From Rhodobacteraceae bacterium HTCC2083 (GTDB lineage Bacteria > Pseudomonadota > Alphaproteobacteria > Rhodobacterales > Rhodobacteraceae): 64,000 bases of DNA. A model generated the notes under the pieces. The model was not told where the DNA came from. It searched no databases and was given only the letters and a program-made list of their open reading frames with translations. Within the stretch, counting starts at the first letter, position 1. Each line of letters starts with the position of its first letter. Positions 24,118-32,980 of this stretch are shown here, one piece after another. Location of the stretch: NCBI GenBank assembly GCA_000156115.1, contig DS995276.1, positions 1,718,336-1,782,335 on the forward strand, written 5' to 3'. The position numbers and the translations under genes were made by a program.

Positions 24118-25476
24118 TAATTGGGTGTTTGGGTCAAGCTCATTTTCCTTCTTTCTTTCGGGTCATTGTCACTCATCCGGGTCACGCTTCTCTTCGCAGT
24201 CTGGTTGATGCCGTGTTGGCACCGCTGCACGCATATGTCGGATCGGACGCGGAGAGCCTTGCTTTGAGACGCGCTTCAAGATGCGCAGCAGACATTTTCG
24301 GCTTCTTCCACGAACCTCGTCCGGTGAGGGACGACCCCGTCAGGATTGGGGCCCGGCTGTTCAGATCATGCCATGCCTCCTACGTTCTCCTGACGGAATT
24401 CGGTGCCATCCGTCCACATCCTGTGGAGCAAGACGGCGAGTTTGCGGGCGACGGCAACAACAGCGCGACGACGCCCTTTGGTGCGCACCAGACGCATGCC
24501 CCATGACTTGATCTGGGACCCCGCCATCGTACGCATAAGCAAAGCGTTGGCTGCAGCGTACAAAGTTGCGCGTACATCTCGATCCCCAGCTTTCGATATG
24601 CGGCCAGGATTGTCATGTTCACCAGACTGGTAGCGTCGCGGTGTCAGACCAAAATGCGCACCAACAGTCCGTGACCGTTTGAAGCGCGTCGGATCATCGA
24701 CAGCCGCTTTGAAGGTGAGAGATGCAATTGGTCCGACGCCTGGCACCGTCATCATCCGCATGCAAACCTCATCTTGGCTGGCGGCGCGTTTGACCCTGCG
24801 ATCTAGCTCCAAAAAGTGTTCGTACAGGGCGACGCGTGCATCCAACAGCGGCACCAAAGCATGGACCAAAACCTCGTCCATCTCGATCAACGGTCGCACG
24901 ACACCGTCGAAGCTGCCGTGCTTCACGGTCATTGGGAGGCGAATACCAAAAACCTTCAACAGCCCACGAACCTCATTGGCAAGATCCATCGTCTTCTTCA
25001 GAAGCGCTTTGCGGGTGCTCAGCAAGGCACGGACGCCATGCGCTTCGCGGCTCTTCATGTGAACAGGGCTGAACCAGCCGGTGCGTAGGACTTGAGCAAT
25101 GCCGCGTGCGTCATTCTTGTCTGTCTTGTTGCGCATTGCTGAAAGCGCGGCATTGACCTGACGCACCTCCATACAAACGACGTCAAACCCTACTTTGGTC
25201 AGGCCAAAGAACAGATGCTGACTCATCGTACCAGCCTCAAAACCAACCCGTTCAATCGGATAGGGAAATGCGCGAAGGCATTCAGCGATGTCGCTGACCT
25301 CACAAGGCAGCTCTCGTTCAAGCAGCACGTTTCCCTTGCCATCAACAATGCAAAGCGCACAGGATCGCAGCGATACGTCTATTCCGGCAAAATATTCCAT
25401 CTTCTATCTCCCTTGTTCACAGATATCCTGTGATCCTATCGGGAGCTCGACCTCAGAATAGAGGGTAGCCCAATTA
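24118..25476 (-). mobile_element. IS110-family insertion sequence, apparently intact
   Basis: One transposase gene is flanked by non-coding ends. Reading outward from the gene, both ends contain CCCAATTA (25469-25476 on the 5' side; 24118-24125 on the 3' side), giving about 1.36 kb. The exact termini are an estimate, since IS110 elements have poorly defined ends. The 3' non-coding part is about 250 bases and the 5' part about 75. The 3' part carries two adjacent hairpins right after the stop, TCGTCC/GGACGA at 24317-24334 and CCCC/GGGG at 24335-24352. It lies between rpsD and an orphan gene. Confidence 0.8.
24366..25400 (-). CDS. IS110-family transposase (DEDD recombinase)
   Basis: A 344-residue recombinase. 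The N-terminal RuvC-like DEDD domain shows Asp8 (GIDVS), Glu55 (FEAG), Asp94 and Asp97 (KTDKNDARGIA). The C-terminal transposase domain has VPGVGPIASLTF, FGLTPRRYQSGE and the conserved Ser in GRISKAGDRDVR, the serine that works with the RuvC-like site in characterised members. The frame is unbroken, so the element may still move. GGGAGA lies upstream of the ATG. Confidence 0.93.
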   Translation of the reverse strand: MEYFAGIDVSLRSCALCIVDGKGNVLLERELPCEVSDIAECLRAFPYPIERVGFEAGTMSQHLFFGLTKVGFDVVCMEVRQVNAALSAMRNKTDKNDARGIAQVLRTGWFSPVHMKSREAHGVRALLSTRKALLKKTMDLANEVRGLLKVFGIRLPMTVKHGSFDGVVRPLIEMDEVLVHALVPLLDARVALYEHFLELDRRVKRAASQDEVCMRMMTVPGVGPIASLTFKAAVDDPTRFKRSRTVGAHFGLTPRRYQSGEHDNPGRISKAGDRDVRATLYAAANALLMRTMAGSQIKSWGMRLVRTKGRRRAVVAVARKLAVLLHRMWTDGTEFRQENVGGMA

Positions 25477-25516
25477 CGCATGCTCTGAGGACTTTTTGAC
25501 CGTTTCGAAGCCTAAA

Positions 25517-25951
25517 TTATTGCTTCGAAATTCGAAATGGAAGTTCTAATATCCCAAGATACCTTAACAGGTTAACAGTGAGGTACGGCTTAAACATAAT
25601 GGTCTCACCGTCTTCTATACCGTCTAGCGAAAATGAATGTGTCTTTCCCCAGTCCATACATCCTACCAATATGCATGCATCGCTAGGTATCTGTATTTCA
25701 ACTGATTTCCCATTCTTAATGCTACTGCAGTGGTTTTCATCGACGACGAGCTTCAGCGATCTGAATATGGCGAAGAACCCAGATTTGCGCACTACATTTG
25801 TTTTCCGCATAGAACTTGCCTCGCATGAATTATTTTCGCCATCTTTCCTTATGGCATCAAGGTATCTACTGACTTGATCACGGTCAACAAGGGCTCGAAA
25901 CGGACATACGTGCGTATATCTACTCTGTAAGAAATTGCTGTGTCTGGCCAT
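25517..25951 (-). CDS. AT-rich orphan gene, possible small beta-sandwich protein
   Basis: A frame of about 144 residues from ATG 25951, or a few codons longer from GTG 25972. It is richer in A and T than the genes around it and lies between the IS110 element and hisC. The N-terminal half is polar (RDQVSRYLDAIRKDGEN). The second half has a repeating strand pattern: LKLVVDENHCSSIKNGKSVE, then IPSDACILVGCMDWGKTHS, then LDGIEDGETIMFKP. It resembles small domains with an NG turn, a D-W pair and a GE turn, whose function I do not know. Base use and position suggest transfer. No ribosome-binding site is convincing. Confidence 0.5.
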   Translation of the reverse strand: MARHSNFLQSRYTHVCPFRALVDRDQVSRYLDAIRKDGENNSCEASSMRKTNVVRKSGFFAIFRSLKLVVDENHCSSIKNGKSVEIQIPSDACILVGCMDWGKTHSFSLDGIEDGETIMFKPYLTVNLLRYLGILELPFRISKQ

Positions 25952-26035
25952 CCTAGCAATTGGAGTGAGCACAGCCACCTTTCCCGCTAGCCTTCCCGTC
26001 GCTGCAAAGATAAAACGCCCATAAGGAGACCGCTT

Positions 26036-27121
26036 ATGAGCAAGATCAAACCCCGCGCAGGCATTATGGATATCCCGCTCTATCAGGGCGGCGCTGCGCT
26101 TGTGGAGGGGGTGAGCAATGTGGTTAAGCTGTCCTCTAATGAGAACCCGTTTGGACCGTCCCCCACGGCTGTGAAAGCTTATGAGGCGGGTGCACGCTCT
26201 TTGCACCGCTATCCGTCTGCGGATCATGCCGAATTGCGCAATGCGATTGCCGAGGCCCATGATCTGGATGCAGAGCGGATCATTTGTGGTGCCGGTTCTG
26301 ACGAGATCATCGCGTTTCTGTGCCAGTGCTATTGCGGCAAAGGTGACGAGGTCATCCACACAGAGCATGGTTTTGCGATGTACGCGATTTCTGCGCGTGC
26401 GGCGGGCGCAAAGCCTGTAGAGGTGAAAGAACAAAGTCGTGTCACGGATGTGGATGCAATTCTTGAGTCTTGCACGAAGAAGACCAAGCTGGTGTTCATT
26501 GCAAACCCAAATAATCCGACGAGCACTATGATTGCGCTCTCCGAGCTTGAGCGTTTGGCTGCGGGTATCCCTGAGCAAGCGATCCTCGTTCTGGATGGCG
26601 CTTATGCGGAATATGTTGAAGGCTATGATGGTGGCGCGGCATTGGTTGAGGCACGTGAAAATGTTGTTATGACGCGGACGTTCTCTAAGATTTATGGACT
26701 TGGTGCACTGCGTGTCGGCTGGGGCTATGCCCCGAAAGCGATCATTGATGTGCTGAACCGCGTGCGTGGGCCGTTTAACGTAAATGATGCAGCTTTGCGC
26801 GCGGCTTTGGCCGCCGTGCAGGATCAAGCCTATGTGGCGCAATGCCGTGAAGCGAATGCGAAATGGCGCGACTGGCTGGCACATGCGTTGGCCGCACACG
26901 GGGTCCCGTCTGATGTGAGCCTCGCGAACTTCATACTTGCGCGATTTAGCAGTGAGGAAGAGGCGGACGCCTGTGACACATACTTGCAACGTCAGGGTCT
27001 GATTGTGCGTCGTGTTAAGGGCTATAAACTGCCAAATGCATTGCGCATAACGGTTGGGGATGAAGCCTCGTGTCGCCAAGTGGCTCACGCGGTGGGTCAG
27101 TTTAAGGGCGGTGCTCGATGA
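26036..27121 (+). CDS. hisC: Histidinol-phosphate / aromatic aminotransferase
   Basis: PLP-dependent class I/II aminotransferase of 361 residues. The PLP lysine sits in [18 protein letters not shown], with the NPNNPTS and DGAYAEY segments of the HisC family. It overlaps the prephenate dehydrogenase gene by 4 bases rather than lying with other his genes. In this setting it probably serves tyrosine and phenylalanine synthesis as well as, or instead of, histidine. AAGGAG lies upstream of the ATG. Confidence 0.9.
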   Translation: MSKIKPRAGIMDIPLYQGGAALVEGVSNVVKLSSNENPFGPSPTAVKAYEAGARSLHRYPSADHAELRNAIAEAHDLDAERIICGAGSDEIIAFLCQCYCGKGDEVIHTEHGFAMYAISARAAGAKPVEVKEQSRVTDVDAILESCTKKTKLVFIANPNNPTSTMIALSELERLAAGIPEQAILVLDGAYAEYVEGYDGGAALVEARENVVMTRTFSKIYGLGALRVGWGYAPKAIIDVLNRVRGPFNVNDAALRAALAAVQDQAYVAQCREANAKWRDWLAHALAAHGVPSDVSLANFILARFSSEEEADACDTYLQRQGLIVRRVKGYKLPNALRITVGDEASCRQVAHAVGQFKGGAR

Positions 27122-28032
27122 GCCAGCTATATGATCGTGTTGCGTTGATCGGGCTTGGCTTGATTGCGTCTTCTTTGTTTTGGGCGATGAAACGTGATGG
27201 TTTAGCAGGCGAAGTCGTTGGCTATGCGCGCTCAAGCGAGACGCGGGCGACGGCGCGTGAGATTGGTCTGTGCGATCGTATTTATGACACCGCCGTAGAG
27301 GCTGTTGAGGGTGCGGATTTGGTTGTGCTCTGTGTGCCTGTTGGCGCAATGGATAGTGTGGCGCGTGAGATCGCGCCAGCTTTGAAGCAGGGCGCGACTG
27401 TCACGGACGTTGGGTCGGTGAAGCGCGCTATCGTCGATGCCGTCGCGCCACATATTCCCGAAGGCGTTCATTTTGTCCCTTCGCATCCGCTTGCAGGGAC
27501 GGAGCATTCTGGCCCGCGTTCCGGCTTCGCGGAGCTTTTTGAAGATCGTTGGTTTCTAATTGTTCCTGTTGAGGGAAGCGACGCAAACGCCGTTGATCGT
27601 ATTGAGACGCTTTGGCAAGCTATGGGATCCAAGACTGCGCGTATGGATGCGGATCATCATGATCTGGTATTGGCCGTGACCTCCCACGCGCCACATTTGA
27701 TCGCTTACACAATGGTCGGTGTTGCGGATGACCTCAGCCGCGTGACGGATAGCGAAGTCATCAACTATTCGGCGGCGGGTTTTCGCGACTTTACCCGCAT
27801 CGCAGCGTCCGATCCTACCATGTGGCGCGATGTGTTTTTAAACAACAAAGACGCGACGTTGGAAATTTTGGGGCGCTTCACGGAAGAGCTCTTTGCATTG
27901 CAACGCGCAATCCGCACGGAGGATGGCGATATGTTGCATGACTATTTCACCCGCACGCGCGCGATCCGGCGCGGAATTGTTGAGGCTGGGCAAGATACAG
28001 ATGCCCCGAATTTTGGACGATCGAAGTCATGA
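27118..28032 (+). CDS. tyrA: Prephenate/arogenate dehydrogenase
   Basis: NAD(P)-dependent oxidative decarboxylase of tyrosine synthesis, 304 residues. The Rossmann loop is [17 protein letters not shown]. The active-site His stretch is [13 protein letters not shown], and the C-terminal helical domain includes [18 protein letters not shown]. No chorismate mutase or ACT domain is attached, as in the short TyrC-type enzymes. It is coupled to hisC and to the extensin-like gene by 4-base overlaps. Confidence 0.93.
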   Translation: MSQLYDRVALIGLGLIASSLFWAMKRDGLAGEVVGYARSSETRATAREIGLCDRIYDTAVEAVEGADLVVLCVPVGAMDSVAREIAPALKQGATVTDVGSVKRAIVDAVAPHIPEGVHFVPSHPLAGTEHSGPRSGFAELFEDRWFLIVPVEGSDANAVDRIETLWQAMGSKTARMDADHHDLVLAVTSHAPHLIAYTMVGVADDLSRVTDSEVINYSAAGFRDFTRIAASDPTMWRDVFLNNKDATLEILGRFTEELFALQRAIRTEDGDMLHDYFTRTRAIRRGIVEAGQDTDAPNFGRSKS

Positions 28033-28907
28033 AGCGATCGATTGCTGTGCTGTTTGTCGGGTGTTTGGCTCTGCCTGCGGCCGCGACTGCACCCGATGCA
28101 ACGATGCGTCCTTTGGCGCGGGGTGAATTGGCCAATCCTGTTTTGATGCGGCCTAAATTGCGCCCTTCTGCGAAAGCATTGGAGGCTGTGAAAGCAGCGC
28201 TCCCGCATCGGCCTAAGCTGCGCCCAGTGTCCGAACAGGAAGAGGCGATGGGGCGTGACGCGCAGATTATTTTGGCCTCTGCGGCGATGGGTTTGCCGAA
28301 TTCTTTGTATCCCGTGACGCGGCCCAAGGGTTTGGCGGAAAAGGTTATGGGAGAGCGCAGCAAAGCCAAGCGCGCCCGCGCGAAGGGGGCTGTGTGTGGT
28401 GATCCTTCCATTCAAGGGGATGTGGTTGGTGCTGTGCCCGGTCGTTTTCGCGGCTGCGGTGTGAAGAATGCTGTGAAAGTGCGATCCGTGTCGGGTGTGG
28501 TTTTGAGCCAATCCTCGATCATGGATTGCGAGACTGCAAAGGCCTTGAAAAAGTGGGTTGAAAAGGGTGTTAAGCCTGCGCTGGGCAATCGTGGTGGCGG
28601 TGTGAAGTCCTTGCGGGTCGCCGCGCATTACGCGTGCCGCACGCGCAACAACAAAAAGAATGCGAAGATTTCAGAGCACGGTAAGGGCCGCGCGATTGAT
28701 GTGTCCGGGATCAAGCTAAAGAATGATGAAGTGATTACCGTGCTGAAGGGATGGCGCTCTGCGAAGAATGGGCCAGCTTTGAAGCGGATGCATAAGGCGG
28801 CTTGTGGCCCGTTTGGCACGGTTTTGGGACCAAATGCGGATCGCTACCATCAGGATCATTTCCATTTTGACACGGCGCGTCATCGCTCTGGAAGTTATTG
28901 TCGATAA
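28029..28907 (+). CDS. Extensin-like C-terminal domain protein, periplasmic
   Basis: A 292-residue exported protein with signal peptide [20 protein letters not shown] low-complexity proline/arginine spacer with repeated MRPKLRP-like units follows (LMRPKLRPSAK, PHRPKLRPVSE). The C-terminal domain of about 170 residues has the metal-site pattern AKISEHGKGRAIDVSGI and QDHFHFDTAR. This is the fold of D-Ala-D-Ala/LAS peptidases, so a cell-wall role is likely. It overlaps tyrA by 4 bases although the functions appear unrelated. Confidence 0.85.
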   Translation: MKRSIAVLFVGCLALPAAATAPDATMRPLARGELANPVLMRPKLRPSAKALEAVKAALPHRPKLRPVSEQEEAMGRDAQIILASAAMGLPNSLYPVTRPKGLAEKVMGERSKAKRARAKGAVCGDPSIQGDVVGAVPGRFRGCGVKNAVKVRSVSGVVLSQSSIMDCETAKALKKWVEKGVKPALGNRGGGVKSLRVAAHYACRTRNNKKNAKISEHGKGRAIDVSGIKLKNDEVITVLKGWRSAKNGPALKRMHKAACGPFGTVLGPNADRYHQDHFHFDTARHRSGSYCR

Positions 28908-28957
28908 GTCTTGTTTCGAATTGGCTTTGCCAATCCGAAAGGCAAGGGGGACTAGTA

Positions 28958-28992
28958 ACCCAGCCCCCCAAGATATTTTGGAAATAGGAAGA
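28958..28992. repeat. Gene-end motif CCCCCCAAGATATTTTGGAA
   Basis: Lies between the convergent extensin and SH3 genes. A related sequence, GGGGATATTTTTAGAAATAG, lies after dnaE at 52013-52032. Motifs of this type recur at gene ends in Rhodobacterales to my recollection. They have a GC-rich block followed by a T-rich block, so they may help termination. Confidence 0.4.
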
Positions 28993-29000
28993 GCAGAGCG

Positions 29001-29498
29001 TTAGTCGCGAAGCTCTTCGGGTTGAACGCCCCACAGGGATTGTTTCGGGGCCCAGCCTTTGTAGCCGGATGATGACAAGCGGCACCATTCAGGGCCACAT
29101 TTGCCAAGGCGCGCAATGACACCGAGTTCTAGGCGCGCCACCACAGGTGTAGCCGGATCCGCGCGTTGATAAAGCGCGAGCATATCTTGTTCGATTAGCA
29201 CATAACGTGTGCCCGAGAGCAGGGAATAGTGCACCCAGCCGCCCACACCATCACGGTCTCGCACACGGCGCCAATGACCGTGTTCCGCGGTGATTTCGAG
29301 GGGCATATCGCGACGCTTAAACACCCAATCAATGCGATGAGTCAGTGAGGGCCCACGGCGTACGTTGCCTTCGCTCGCCTTGAGGGAGACGAAGCGCGGC
29401 AGGGGCAGATTGGTCACTGCACCGCGCTCTGACGCGCTGGCAGTCGTGGCGACGAGGGCAAGTAGGCCAGCCCGTAAAAGCGTTGCAATTGGTTTCAT
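29001..29498 (-). CDS. SH3-like domain protein, exported
   Basis: A 165-residue secreted protein with signal peptide MKPIATLLRAGLLALVATTA and two bacterial SH3-type segments. These are ASEGNVRRGPSLTHRIDWVF followed by HGHWRRVRDRDGVGGWVHYS, and then LGKCGPEWCRLSSSGYKGWA. Such domains bind cell-wall peptides. Start chosen at ATG 29498, where the signal peptide begins. Its upstream region overlaps the promoter of the divergent dehydrogenase. Confidence 0.85.
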   Translation of the reverse strand: MKPIATLLRAGLLALVATTASASERGAVTNLPLPRFVSLKASEGNVRRGPSLTHRIDWVFKRRDMPLEITAEHGHWRRVRDRDGVGGWVHYSLLSGTRYVLIEQDMLALYQRADPATPVVARLELGVIARLGKCGPEWCRLSSSGYKGWAPKQSLWGVQPEELRD

Positions 29499-29614
29499 TT
29501 CTGAGCCCGTGTTTTCACTGCGTAATATTATTGCGTCTAGGTTCTTGTGGCGACCGACGCTTTTGGGCACTCTGCACCTCTACGGATCGCTTGAAAAGAC
29601 GCAAGGAGTGCAAG

Positions 29615-30601
29615 ATGCCATCAGAACGCTTGAGTGTTGTCGTGACGCGACGCCTACCCGATGCAGTGGAAACGCGGATCAAAGAGCTGTTTGATGTGAC
29701 ATTACGCGATGATGACACGCCAATGACGCGCGCTGAATTGGCGGATGCGACGAAAACCGCCGATATTCTGGTGCCGACAGTAACGGACGAAATCGATGCG
29801 GGTTTGCTGGCGCAGGCTGGGCCGCGTTTGAAGTTGATCGCGAACTATGGTGCCGGGGTTGATCACATTGATGTTGCGACTGCGCGCCAAAGAGGTGTGC
29901 TCGTATCCAACACGCCGGGCGTTTTGACGGATGATACGGCTGACATGACGATGGCGCTTTTGCTGGCGGTGACGCGGCGTATCCCAGAGGGGCTCAACGT
30001 GATGCAATCTGGTGCGTGGGAAGGCTGGGCCCCAACTGCATTGCTCGGTGGTCGCGTCGGTGGACGTCGCCTAGGGATTTTAGGCATGGGTCGTATCGGG
30101 CAAGCGGTGGCTCAGCGTGCGCGTGCGTTTGGGATGCAAATTCATTATCATAATCGTCGCCGTCTGCGCGCTGAGGTCGAAGACAGCTTGGAGGCGACCT
30201 ATTGGGAGAGCCTTGATCAGATGGTCGCGCGTATGGACGTGATTTCTGTGAATTGTCCTCATACCCCTACGACTTTCCATTTGCTCAATGCGCGTCGCCT
30301 TAAGCTAATGAAGCCAAGCGCGGTTTTGGTGAACACTTCGCGTGGTGAAGTGATTGACGAAAACGCGATGACGCGGATGCTGAAAGCGGGCGAAATTGCG
30401 GGCGCGGGTCTTGATGTTTATGAGCATGGATCGGAAGTGAACCCGCATTTGCAAGGCTTGCCGAACGTTGTTCTGTTGCCGCATATGGGATCGGCCACGC
30501 AGGAAGGTCGCTTGGAGATGGGTGAGAAAGTTATCATTAATATCAAGACTTTTGCGGATGGGCACCGCCCGCCGGATCAGGTTGTGCCAGGCATGTTGTA
30601 A
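29615..30601 (+). CDS. D-2-hydroxyacid dehydrogenase (GyaR-like)
   Basis: A 328-residue NAD(P)-dependent enzyme with NYGAGVDHID, GILGMGRIGQAVAQR, and the catalytic Arg (NTSRGEV), Glu (VYEHGSEV) and His (LPHMGSAT). GyaR-type glyoxylate reductases and 2-ketoacid reductases share this layout. It is paralogous to the gene at 17058 but more divergent in its substrate domain. Start chosen at ATG 29615 with AAGGAG upstream. A gamma-glutamyltransferase follows 24 bases later. Confidence 0.87.
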   Translation: MPSERLSVVVTRRLPDAVETRIKELFDVTLRDDDTPMTRAELADATKTADILVPTVTDEIDAGLLAQAGPRLKLIANYGAGVDHIDVATARQRGVLVSNTPGVLTDDTADMTMALLLAVTRRIPEGLNVMQSGAWEGWAPTALLGGRVGGRRLGILGMGRIGQAVAQRARAFGMQIHYHNRRRLRAEVEDSLEATYWESLDQMVARMDVISVNCPHTPTTFHLLNARRLKLMKPSAVLVNTSRGEVIDENAMTRMLKAGEIAGAGLDVYEHGSEVNPHLQGLPNVVLLPHMGSATQEGRLEMGEKVIINIKTFADGHRPPDQVVPGML

Positions 30602-30625
30602 AGCGAATTAGGGGGAGACGAGAGT

Positions 30626-32374
30626 ATGCGCCAAAGGTTGATTTCAACGGGATTGGCGCTGCTTGCGCCTTTTGTTTTGCATGCTCAGGAGGCCGCAGAT
30701 GCGGTGCAGCCAGAGACTACGATTTCGCTGAATGCCAAGTTGGTAGGAACGCCTGTCGAGGCACAGGATTGGATGATTGTTGCGGCCAATCCTTTGGCGT
30801 CGCAAGCGGGGGCAAAAGTGCTCGCGCGCGGGGGCACCGCGGCGGATGCGATGATCGCGGTGCAGGCCGTTTTAGGATTGGTAGAGCCGCAAAGTTCGGG
30901 TCTTGGCGGCGGTGCTTTTCTAGTTTGGTATGATGGGGAAAGCGATGCGGTGACCACGTTAGATGGTCGCGAAACAGCTCCTTCTGAAACAACGCCGCGT
31001 TTGTTTCAGGACGACACAGGTGCGCCCTTGAAGTTCTGGGATGCAGTTGTTGGTGGCCGTTCTGTCGGGGTGCCCGGCACGCCTGCCTTGATGGAACGCG
31101 CGCATCAAAAGTGGGGCAATCAGAAATGGGATACTCTGTTTGAAGATGGCATCGCTTTGGCTGCTGGAGGCTTCAAAGTATCGGAGCGTTTGGCAGGGAT
31201 GATCGCGCGCGATTCAGATCGCTTGGTGCGCTTTGGGGGTGCGGCTGCCTATTTCTATCCTTTGGGCGAACCTTTGAAAGAGGGCAAAGTTCTGCGCAAT
31301 CCAGATTATGCAGAGACGCTGAGGGATCTTGCGCAGAACCGGACCTTGAACTTCTACAATGGTGATATTGCCCGCGATATTGTGCGCACTGTGCGCAACA
31401 CGAGCGGGAATCCCGGTGTTTTGAATATGGCCGATATGCGCAGCTATGTGGTGAAAGAGCGTGCTTCTGTTTGCGTCACGTACCGCGCGCATGAGGTCTG
31501 TGGAATGGGGCCGCCGTCATCTGGGGCTTTGACGGTTGGGCAAATTTTGGGAATGCTGGATGGGTATGACTTAAGTGCCCTTGGGGCAGAAAACCCGCAG
31601 AGCTGGCGTTTGATCGGGGACGCGTCACGGCTCGCTTTTGCGGATCGTGGGCACTACATGGCGGATAGTGATTTCGTGCCTGTGCCGGTCAAAGGGTTGG
31701 TTGATCCCGAGTATTTAAGCTTGCGCGCTGAGTCGCTTGATGGTGGCCCTGCGCTTGGCTCTGTCAGTGCGGGAATGCCCGCATTTGATCATGCGATGAT
31801 GTGGGCCGATGACGAGAGTATTGAGCTGCCCTCGACTTCGCACATCTCGATTGTCGATAAGTATGGCAATGCGCTGAGCATGACCACGACTATTGAGAAC
31901 GCGTTTGGGTCGCGCCTTATGGTGCGTGGATTTTTGTTGAACAATGAGCTGACGGATTTCTCCTTTCGCACCCATAAGGATGGCGTTCCGATTGCCAATG
32001 CTGTCGCGCCGGGCAAACGGCCACGCTCTTCTATGGCGCCGACGATTGTCTTGAAAGACGGCAAGCCTGTGCTGGTCGTGGGAAGTCCGGGTGGTAGCAG
32101 GATTATTGGTTATGTTGCAAAGACGATTATCGCGCATCTCGATTGGGGTATGGATGTGCAAGAGGCTGTGTCGCTGGGTCATGCTGTGAACCGATTTGGT
32201 ACATATGATCTAGAAGCTGGTAGCGCGATGGAGGCGATGGGGCCTGAATTGGAAGCGCTTGGCTACGAGGTTAAAGTGCGAGATTTGAATTCTGGTTTGC
32301 ATGCAATTTCGATTGGGGAAAGCTTGTTAGGTGGGGCTGATCCGCGCCGAGAAGGCGTCGCTTTGGGTGAGTAA
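30626..32374 (+). CDS. ggt: Gamma-glutamyltransferase
   Basis: Periplasmic autoprocessing enzyme that cleaves glutathione and other gamma-glutamyl compounds. It has 582 residues and begins with signal peptide MRQRLISTGLALLAPFVLHA. The large subunit contains ANPLASQAGAKVLARGGTAA and SSGLGGGAF. The nucleophilic Thr of the small subunit is Thr404 in LPSTSHISIVD, followed by LNNELTDFSF and VGSPGGSRI (the Gly-Gly oxyanion loop). It probably shares a transcript with the dehydrogenase upstream. Confidence 0.94.
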   Translation: MRQRLISTGLALLAPFVLHAQEAADAVQPETTISLNAKLVGTPVEAQDWMIVAANPLASQAGAKVLARGGTAADAMIAVQAVLGLVEPQSSGLGGGAFLVWYDGESDAVTTLDGRETAPSETTPRLFQDDTGAPLKFWDAVVGGRSVGVPGTPALMERAHQKWGNQKWDTLFEDGIALAAGGFKVSERLAGMIARDSDRLVRFGGAAAYFYPLGEPLKEGKVLRNPDYAETLRDLAQNRTLNFYNGDIARDIVRTVRNTSGNPGVLNMADMRSYVVKERASVCVTYRAHEVCGMGPPSSGALTVGQILGMLDGYDLSALGAENPQSWRLIGDASRLAFADRGHYMADSDFVPVPVKGLVDPEYLSLRAESLDGGPALGSVSAGMPAFDHAMMWADDESIELPSTSHISIVDKYGNALSMTTTIENAFGSRLMVRGFLLNNELTDFSFRTHKDGVPIANAVAPGKRPRSSMAPTIVLKDGKPVLVVGSPGGSRIIGYVAKTIIAHLDWGMDVQEAVSLGHAVNRFGTYDLEAGSAMEAMGPELEALGYEVKVRDLNSGLHAISIGESLLGGADPRREGVALGE

Positions 32375-32478
32375 AGCGCAGGAAATTTTGAGTTTTTTAG
32401 CAAGATGAAGCAGGGTAATTCGCGTCGAAATTGACGCGTGACCTTGTTGCGTTTCATTCGCAATACTATGTCGATAGT

Positions 32479-32887
32479 ATGAACAGACGAACTTTTACAG
32501 CTTCGATTACTGCTTTGTTTGCGGCATCCGCAATGCCTGCTGCTGGGTCGCTTGCGCCTGTGAGTGCTGCGCCAACCGCCGCCTCGCACAACGCCACTGC
32601 CAAGCTTTTGGCGCGGGCGCATAACCGCTGTTCGCCTGCAATGTTGCAACGTTTGTTGTGTGTGGACAGTGCCATTGCGACGGAATTGAACGGTATATCG
32701 CGGCGTCATATCTGCGGCCGGTGCGCAGGGTGTCTCAATGGCAACCGCACCGCTCAATACGCATTGCATGACTAATGACGCGTCTCGCACGTTGAATTTC
32801 GTGCAAAACATCAAAGAGGCGAGGCCAAAATTGGATCGTGTGTCAGAAGCGCTTGTGCCATCTGAGAAGCCAGAGCCAAAAGAATAG
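32479..32887 (+). pseudogene. Frameshifted exported hypothetical gene
   Basis: From ATG 32479 the frame gives a Tat-like signal (MNRRTFTASITALFAASAMP) and continues to NRCSPAMLQRLLCVDSAIATEL. After about 32690 that frame turns unlike a protein and ends at 32775. The next frame takes over with GVISAAGAQGVSMATAPLN and FVQNIKEARPKLDRV, ending at TAG 32885. A single-base indel near 32690 therefore splits one gene of about 135 codons. The intact form resembles small roseobacter hypothetical proteins that start MNRRTF. Function unknown; sequencing error cannot be excluded. Confidence 0.65.
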
Positions 32888-32980
32888 GTCGCATTCCAGC
32901 GGTTTTGCGTCGGCTGGACCCTGCGCGTGCCTGCGACATTTGCGACAAGGGATCAAATGCATCTCAGGGAATCGCGGATC

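Noticed and set aside
25952..27349. A very long minus-strand frame (610 codons to 25517) running opposite hisC
   Set aside because: The part over hisC has no protein character and mirrors a clear PLP enzyme. Only the segment below 25951 is kept as a possible gene.
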